64,000 bases of DNA from Pyrobaculum ferrireducens (GTDB lineage Archaea; Thermoproteota; Thermoprotei; Thermoproteales; Thermoproteaceae): positions 2,270,391 through 2,334,390 of the forward strand of contig NC_016645.1 of the NCBI RefSeq assembly GCF_000234805.1. Reading direction: 5' to 3'. The translations under genes were made by a program, and so were the position numbers. This document shows, one piece after another, positions 58,938-64,000 of the stretch. Within the stretch, counting starts at the first letter, position 1. Each line of letters opens with the position of its first letter. Below the pieces are notes generated by a model. The model had not been told where the DNA came from. It made no database searches and saw only the letters and a program-made list of their open reading frames with translations.

Positions 58938-61238
58938 ATGCGGTGGCTCGGGTTGGTAATGGTGTTGGCGGCTGTGTTGCTGGCGGCGGCTTCTACACAG
59001 CAACAGGGGGCATCCGCGGGGAGGCCGGTTCTGGTCTGTGTGGACGCTGTGGAGGCTGGCTTGGCGGGGAAGCCGCCGCTGATCACCGGCTTCGTCACCT
59101 CCCGGGGGGCTAGGCAACCAGCCCAGCTATATATCAACGGCACTGTGATTAAGACAGTGGGCATCTGGGAGGCCAACTCCACGAAGCCCCAGGTGCAGAA
59201 CTTGACGGTACTCCCGCCAGTTATAAAAGGGCTGGTGTGCTTCCCGCCCGGCGACCCGGCGCCGGCGGGGAGGGGGCTTTACATAGAGGTGGAGGCCCGG
59301 GGTAGGAGACACGGCGTCACCATCATAAACGCCACAGAAGAGCCAGCCGCGCCCCCGGCGCTCCCGCTTGAGTACGTAGCCGACCACTTCGAGATTGTGA
59401 AAGGCAGAGTAGTGGCGAGGAGGGCCATAAGAAGCGCAGACGGTGAAAACACAGCACAGACACAGCCGCCCTCCCTAGTGAGAAACACGGAGCAGATACA
59501 GCCGCTGTCCCTAATTACGCCTGGGCCTGATATTTTCGAGAGGTTTTCCGGCGACATCGTGGCGTCTTTTAAACTAGCGCAGACTGACAACTACGTCCTA
59601 GATCTGTCTCCGTACAGAACCGGGGAGGTCTGCGCCAGAGGCCGCTTTATACTACCCAACGGCACCTCTAGCTTCACACTCAGCTTCACACCAGCTACGC
59701 GGGCCGAGATCTACGGAGGCGCCAGTTGCCTCCTCCTCTCTATAAAGGCTAATATCACAGATGAAGACACCGGTCAACGCCTCGCATCTAATCTTATTCT
59801 AAACGGGAGTAGTATGGTTGCCCCGGGTATACACTGCGTCCCAAACCCGCCGAGGCCTTGGTACCTCGTCCACCTAGATTTAAGCAGTTGGAGAGATAGG
59901 AATAAGAGAGTAGATTTGAGAATATGTGTGCCCGCCAGCATGGGCGGCTACGGCCGCGACTACATAGACGCCTTTATACACGCAGTTGTCCCAGCCAGAT
60001 CCTACGCACAGCCCTTTGCCTTGGAGTCGCCGGGCCAAGGCACTGTGGTAAAGGTTCCTCCAGGTGGCGTTGAGCAGCTCTACGACGGCACGTACATCGC
60101 CGTGCCGGGCTTTACAGTACCCCCCGGCTACGTCCTCGGAAGCGCCCGCTCAAATATTATCATTAAGGTATGTAGCCCCCAGGCGCCTACTAGTATAAAC
60201 GTGTACTGGGGGCCTTTCTACATAGGCACAGTAAGCCGAACTCAGACCTCCGACGGGTGCTACCAATACGAAGTATCTCCCCAGATGTTCACCGGCGCTC
60301 TCAACACGGCGGCATCCGCTAGTTTATACGTCGGAGGCACAACACACGCCTTATTTATAGGACCTTTCAACTCGGCATCGTACTACAGTGGCATACAGAT
60401 AAACAGGATGACTATACAGGGTTTATACAGACCGGAAATGAACGCCAGGTCGTCAATAATCTTCGCATATCCACTAACCTGGAGCTACTTCACCGCCTCT
60501 GGCTTCGCCACCTACTACGACCCCTATTCAGGCACTCTCATCCGCTACGGCACAAAGACTGAATTCAAGCTACTTGCAGATTGGGAATATCACAATACAC
60601 GTTCGCTAATTTCACTACATAGATACGATGGACAACTACATTGTTCACGTGTAGATGTCTATATATGGGCTTATAATGCAACAAGCGGATCACAGATTGC
60701 GATGGAACATGGTTCAGCTAAGGCGTTTAGAGAAAGAGCCGGCGGCTTCTCATCAACAGTTATTGATATATTAATTGATTTCATTAGTAATGTATTTGAT
60801 GAAACTAATAGAAGAGTTTCCGCATTTCTTAAAGTGATTAGCTGGGCTACATTTGCCATAGATCTTCTTGAAGAGGCTACAGATACTAAAGTTAGTGCAG
60901 GTTCGTCAGGTGGAGGAGTTGTGTATAGCATCGAGCTTGGTAGCCTAGCGCCCCCAGTCGCTATAAATACTACAAAACAAGGTTTAAGATTACCCCCCGA
61001 TGCCTTTGGCACCCCCATTAGGTATGTGATGAGAATAGATATGGTATGTGGTGGTGTTAGATATAGCTACGGGCCTTATTCAATATATCTGAACACAATG
61101 CCATGGACATTTAGTAGGAGTACTATACATTTATTTAGGACGTTTACATGTGGTAAACAGGAGATTGCAGATGCCGCACTTTTAAGACCGGAGGTATATG
61201 GTAGATGGTTTATCTGTGATGCTTCTAGATATGGCTAG
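58938..61238 (+). CDS. Large exported protein
   Basis: This 766-residue protein has an N-terminal signal peptide (LGLVMVLAAVLLAAASTQQQ), a long Ser/Thr/Asn-rich beta region with pairs of cysteines (ASCLLLSIK, GVCFPPG-type) and no clear C-terminal anchor. A TATA element (CTTAAAAAAAATG) lies about 25 bp upstream. Base composition changes inside the gene: from about 60560 the sequence becomes much richer in A and T. Likely an adhesin or surface component of the cluster. Confidence 0.6.
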   Translation: MRWLGLVMVLAAVLLAAASTQQQGASAGRPVLVCVDAVEAGLAGKPPLITGFVTSRGARQPAQLYINGTVIKTVGIWEANSTKPQVQNLTVLPPVIKGLVCFPPGDPAPAGRGLYIEVEARGRRHGVTIINATEEPAAPPALPLEYVADHFEIVKGRVVARRAIRSADGENTAQTQPPSLVRNTEQIQPLSLITPGPDIFERFSGDIVASFKLAQTDNYVLDLSPYRTGEVCARGRFILPNGTSSFTLSFTPATRAEIYGGASCLLLSIKANITDEDTGQRLASNLILNGSSMVAPGIHCVPNPPRPWYLVHLDLSSWRDRNKRVDLRICVPASMGGYGRDYIDAFIHAVVPARSYAQPFALESPGQGTVVKVPPGGVEQLYDGTYIAVPGFTVPPGYVLGSARSNIIIKVCSPQAPTSINVYWGPFYIGTVSRTQTSDGCYQYEVSPQMFTGALNTAASASLYVGGTTHALFIGPFNSASYYSGIQINRMTIQGLYRPEMNARSSIIFAYPLTWSYFTASGFATYYDPYSGTLIRYGTKTEFKLLADWEYHNTRSLISLHRYDGQLHCSRVDVYIWAYNATSGSQIAMEHGSAKAFRERAGGFSSTVIDILIDFISNVFDETNRRVSAFLKVISWATFAIDLLEEATDTKVSAGSSGGGVVYSIELGSLAPPVAINTTKQGLRLPPDAFGTPIRYVMRIDMVCGGVRYSYGPYSIYLNTMPWTFSRSTIHLFRTFTCGKQEIADAALLRPEVYGRWFICDASRYG

Positions 61239-61764
61239 CTTTTTAAAACTCCCCTTTTTTAGGATGGGTTTGGTGTTGGGTGTCGTGTCTTTTTTCCATC
61301 TCTTTCTTTTTGGTTTTTTGAGAGAGGGTATACTGCCCGCCTCTGTGGTTTCTTATTTTGTTGCCTACGCCGCCGCTTTCGATAGGCGGTGGCTGTCTGT
61401 GTGGGCTGTCCTTCTGGCGGCTGGGTTTTTTATAAGAGGCGCCGCGGCGGCTGTCTTGTCCATCTTCTTGTTCTACGTCATGCTCCTCGCAGTGCCGATT
61501 CTGCTGGCGAGGGGGGTTTGGAGTAGGTTAAAGTCGCTGTTTTTCTTCGTGGCGGGTCTGGCTCTGTCTGGGTTTGTCATAGCCGCCGCCTCTCCGTACT
61601 GGAGGTCGGCGGTGCCCCACCCCTTCCAGTATGTAGACTTTGGACAGGCAATTCCCACCCCGGTGGACTGGCCGTGGTACTTCCTCGGCTACTACATCTG
61701 GGAGAGGGTGCACAACATGTACCGGGGGCTTCCCAAGAGCTGGAAATACCTCCTGTACAGATAG
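61231..61764 (+). CDS. Polytopic membrane protein
   Basis: This 177-residue protein has about five membrane helices (residues 8-28, 33-50, 55-75, 80-100 and 108-128). A soluble, aromatic C-terminus follows (WPWYFLGYYIWERVHNMYRG). I chose the ATG at 61231, which fits a TATA near 61210 and overlaps the previous gene by 8 bp; the frame is open back to 61198. Its place next to transport-type ATPases suggests a channel or scaffold, as CedA is for CedB, but I cannot show homology. Confidence 0.6.
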   Translation: MASFLKLPFFRMGLVLGVVSFFHLFLFGFLREGILPASVVSYFVAYAAAFDRRWLSVWAVLLAAGFFIRGAAAAVLSIFLFYVMLLAVPILLARGVWSRLKSLFFFVAGLALSGFVIAAASPYWRSAVPHPFQYVDFGQAIPTPVDWPWYFLGYYIWERVHNMYRGLPKSWKYLLYR

Positions 61765-61964
61765 CTCAGCTGTAGCGGCTACCAAACCTGTCTTTCTGAA
61801 TAAGACAAGCCTAGTCGCAACGTAAATGTCTGTATACTGCAGTTGTCAAAACATCTAGGTTGTCTTACGAGTTAGTCTAGAGAAGAGCTATTAAGCCGCC
61901 TTGGCGTACTTCACGGTGGAGGCGAAGTTAGAAGATTTTTTCCAGGGAGGAGGTGAAGAAGGCA
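61765..61964. other. Intergenic region before the RadA paralogue
   Basis: No gene is visible. A short inverted repeat (GTCTT / AAGAC around 61785) could be a terminator hairpin. A strong ribosome-binding sequence (GGGAGGAGGTG) at 61945-61955 precedes the next ATG. Confidence 0.35.
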
Positions 61965-62897
61965 ATGCCTAGGAGGGCAGAGGCTCCCGAGGAGTGCCAG
62001 CAGTACAGGGGGCCTAAGAGAGACGACGTGCTCAAGCTCTGCGCGGAGCTGGGCGGGCTGAGACATTTAGCGGTTAAGAACGTGGTGGAGCTGGCCCAGC
62101 TCCTCGAGCTGGAGGACGACCTTGAGAAGGCCGAGGAGGTACTCGCCGCTGTTAGGAGAGCCGCCGGCGTGGGGGCGAGGGTTGTGCCGGTGTCGGAGGC
62201 CGTTAAGTCATATGCCGTGGCTGAGGTGTTGAAGACTCATGTGAGCGAATTTGACGAGAAGACGCCTTGGGGCGGCCTGCGCTTCGGCTACATCTACGGG
62301 CTGGCTGGCGAGTACGGGGCGGGGAAGTCCATGTTCGCCATACAGGCATCGGTACTGGCGGCCCTCGCCGGCAAGCGCGTTGTCTATATCGACACCGAGG
62401 GGGCGCTGAACCTCTCCCTCTTCGAGAAAGTCGCCAAGAGATTCGGCTCCGACCTCACCGCGCTGTCTGACAGGCTACACATAACCCAGGTGATAGATCC
62501 CATCGATCTGAAGGAGGTTCTGCTGTCGCTTAGGGGCGTCGACGTTGTCGTTGTGGACTCCATGGTGTCTCACGCCCTGCGCGCCCAGTTTAGGGGTAGA
62601 GAAAGGCTGGCCGCCCGTCAGCAGTTGCTGGCCTACTTCCTTGACGTTCTGAGGAGGATGGCCGCCGTCTACGGCACCCTGTCTATACTGACGGATCAAG
62701 TCATCGACGTGCCGGACTTCTTCAGTAGCAAGAGGCCCGCGGGAGGCAACGTCTTGCTTCACGGGGTCCACGCGCTGTTTCTCATGAGGAGGCCTAACAA
62801 GCAGAAGGCTGAGGGCGTGATGATCCCGCTGGACGTGCCGGGGATGGCTCCCACAGTCGAGATTCGCTACGAGATTCGAGATGACGGCCTCTACTAG
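61965..62897 (+). CDS. RadA/RecA paralogue
   Basis: This is a recombinase of about 310 residues related to RadA. A helical N-terminus is followed by Walker A at residues 115-122 (GEYGAGKS), VVYIDTEGALNLS, Walker B near 196 (VVVVDSMVSHALR) and the RadA-type segment FRGRERLAARQQLLAYFLDV. It may support recombination or act as a Rad55-like mediator. I chose the ATG at 61965 with a strong Shine-Dalgarno; a GTG at 61953 is possible. The palindrome array starts at the stop codon. Confidence 0.75.
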   Translation: MPRRAEAPEECQQYRGPKRDDVLKLCAELGGLRHLAVKNVVELAQLLELEDDLEKAEEVLAAVRRAAGVGARVVPVSEAVKSYAVAEVLKTHVSEFDEKTPWGGLRFGYIYGLAGEYGAGKSMFAIQASVLAALAGKRVVYIDTEGALNLSLFEKVAKRFGSDLTALSDRLHITQVIDPIDLKEVLLSLRGVDVVVVDSMVSHALRAQFRGRERLAARQQLLAYFLDVLRRMAAVYGTLSILTDQVIDVPDFFSSKRPAGGNVLLHGVHALFLMRRPNKQKAEGVMIPLDVPGMAPTVEIRYEIRDDGLY

Positions 62898-63150
62898 TTC
62901 TCACTCGGCGTCTCCCCGCCGGGTTTTTCGGTTTGTGAGAACGGCGTGTCGACTGCAATACGCCGTTCCTCACACGCCGTCTCGGAGGCGGGTTCTCCGC
63001 TGTGTGAGAACTAGCGTCTGGCTCCGCGGCGCGGCGTTCTCACCCGGCGCCTCTTCGCCGGATTTCTCGGCTTGTGAGAACAGGCGTTTGAAAAACGGCG
63101 CCGCGTTCTCATCCCCCGTCTCTACGCCGAGCCTCTCGCTGTATGAGAAC
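62897..63150. repeat. Array of four 46-bp palindromic units
   Basis: Units lie at 62897-62942, 62965-63011, 63036-63081 and 63105-63150. Each begins GTTCTCA (GTTCCTCA in the second) and ends TGAGAAC, with a GC-rich core containing a CGGCGTCTC-like and a GCCGG-TTTCTCGG-like block. Spacers are 22-24 bp, and the sequence across them is palindromic too: the first carries GGCGT / ACGCC. Half-sites thus alternate in direction at steps of about 46 and 23 bp. The regularity suggests a protein-binding array such as an origin, partition or transfer site. It is not a CRISPR array because the units differ and spacers are too short. Confidence 0.8.
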
Positions 63151-63192
63151 CGGCGCGGCTGGAGTGAGGACTAGCCCCTCTTCTCGATAGAC

Positions 63193-63534
63193 ATGTCCTA
63201 CGCGTCTGTGGCTAGGGGCGTGGTGGGGGGTGTGTCTGTCTACGTCTGGCGCCGCGGCGACTCTCTCTACGCCACTCTCTACTACGGCGGGAGGAAGAGG
63301 ACAGTATACCTCGGCAGGTGGGAGCCCAGAGAAGCCTCAAACAAAGAGGGGGACTGCGTGGAGAAGCTGAGGGCCGTGCTGAGGGAGGTGGCTTGCCTCG
63401 TGGAGCTGGCCAGAAGAGCGAGGAACTCCGTGAGAGACCCCCTCGCCGCGGAGGCCCTTGGAGAGTGGGCCTACCCGCCTAAGGTGGTGAGAGACGCTCT
63501 GGAGGAGTTTGAAGTGACGTGTGGAGAGGTTTAA
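63193..63534 (+). CDS. Hypothetical protein next to the palindrome array
   Basis: This is a 113-residue protein with a short strand-rich N-terminus (VSVYVWRRGDSLYATLYYGG, RKRTVYLGRWEP) and a helical C-terminus (EKLRAVLREVACLVELARRA). The N-terminal part resembles a small DNA-binding sheet as in some recombinases, which is only suggestive. The ATG lies 43 bp after the last palindrome and no TATA is obvious. Confidence 0.5.
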   Translation: MSYASVARGVVGGVSVYVWRRGDSLYATLYYGGRKRTVYLGRWEPREASNKEGDCVEKLRAVLREVACLVELARRARNSVRDPLAAEALGEWAYPPKVVRDALEEFEVTCGEV

Positions 63535-63554
63535 AATCGGAGGTATTTCTGTAC

Positions 63555-64000
63555 GTGGTCTGCGGCCTCTTAAAGCGGATGTTCCGCCTCGCGGGCCTCC
63601 CGGAGGAGGAGGCCGAGGCTAGGGCTAGGTGGGTGGTGAGAGAGCTGGCGTCGAGGCACCCCAACTGCCGCCTCCTCTGCGACGACCTGCGGCGGGTGTA
63701 CAGAGATCTGTCTTCTTACGAGGTGTACGAGATGTGTAGACAGCGCCATCTGGACCAGGTGGCGCAGTCCGCCGACTGCACGGAGCCGATCGCCAAGTCG
63801 GAGCGCTGCGCCCCGCTTCCCATGGCCTCGCCTAGACGCGTCTACTACCCACGCTACATCTTGACAGACAGGACTAGGGTGGCGGAGGCCGTGGCTCTGG
63901 TGAAGGCAATCACGCTGAGGTTCTACCAAAGATTTCAAGAGTTTAGGACTGGGGGGAGGAGGAGGGATGTGGAGGCCTACGTCTACGCCCTCGTGGAGCC
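63555..64000 (+). CDS. Hypothetical protein, truncated by the window end
   Basis: A GTG at 63555, about 24 bp after a TATA element (AGGTTTAAAATC), opens a frame that stays open to the end of the window (at least 148 codons). The product begins VCGLLKRMFRLAGLPEEEAE and contains several cysteines (NCRLLCDD, EMCRQRH, DCTEP, RCAPL). No family is recognised. Confidence 0.55.
   Translation, partial: MVCGLLKRMFRLAGLPEEEAEARARWVVRELASRHPNCRLLCDDLRRVYRDLSSYEVYEMCRQRHLDQVAQSADCTEPIAKSERCAPLPMASPRRVYYPRYILTDRTRVAEAVALVKAITLRFYQRFQEFRTGGRRRDVEAYVYALVE

Noticed and set aside
62897-63150. CRISPR array
   Set aside because: The units are palindromic and differ in their cores, spacers are only 22-24 bp and themselves inverted repeats, and no cas gene is present.

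Overview
The window looks like chromosomal DNA of a hyperthermophilic crenarchaeon of the Thermoproteales, most likely Pyrobaculum or a close relative. The evidence is indirect. GC is high, and most genes or operons have a TATA element about 25 bp before an ATG or GTG start with little or no leader. The gene set fits: archaeal NMN adenylyltransferase, PheS alpha, HerA-NurA, DUF1512, a 3-hexulose-6-phosphate isomerase and a large molybdopterin oxidoreductase. A solitary repeat at 24.82 kb resembles, as I remember it, a Pyrobaculum CRISPR repeat. No full rRNA or tRNA gene and no recognisable transposase was found.

Layout. 0-11 kb: an anaerobic respiration locus. It holds a TorD-like chaperone, a polyferredoxin, an ATPase-like TPR protein that lacks the P-loop lysine, and a B-C-A operon (four-cluster ferredoxin, membrane cytochrome b, Tat-exported 1320-residue catalytic subunit) followed by a membrane-anchored ferredoxin. 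11.5-22.5 kb: regulators, a damaged HEPN/MNT pair, a palindrome-rich spacer, housekeeping genes (nadM, panD, pheS), DUF1512 and coiled-coil or membrane proteins. 22.6-29.5 kb: two large exported paralogues flank a gene-poor stretch with decayed RNA and CRISPR-like sequence, a hexapeptide acyltransferase and a broken SppA-type protease. 29.6-39.5 kb: metabolic genes (M42 peptidase, nucleoside phosphorylase, LysO-like exporter, UbiX, hexulose-phosphate isomerase, speD, aconitase), with two very small genes and a 49-bp duplication of the aconitase 3' end. 40-50 kb: HerA-NurA, an interrupted gene with a nuclease-like C-terminus and a ~1393-residue two-P-loop ATPase. 50.3-64 kb: a plus-strand accessory cluster. 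It contains a ParA-like ATPase, two tandem paralogues of unknown function, a membrane-anchored VirB4/HerA-like ATPase, a second P-loop ATPase, SWIM-finger and PIN-like proteins, a large exported protein, a polytopic membrane protein and a RadA paralogue. It ends in a regular array of four 46-bp palindromes.

How parts work together. The first 11 kb can be read as one respiratory enzyme plus its maturation factors. The 50-63 kb cluster is the best candidate for an undescribed system: transport ATPases, membrane and exported proteins, partition and recombination ATPases and a palindromic DNA array suggest DNA transfer or an integrated element. That reading is inference.

Caution. Six reading-frame breaks (12.6, 26.27, 26.79, 31.0, 33.75, 57.53 kb) can each be repaired by removing one base from a homopolymer run. 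Sequencing error is therefore a serious alternative to real pseudogenes at those places. Three other lesions (in-frame stops at 26689, 29517 and 43706) are not of that kind.
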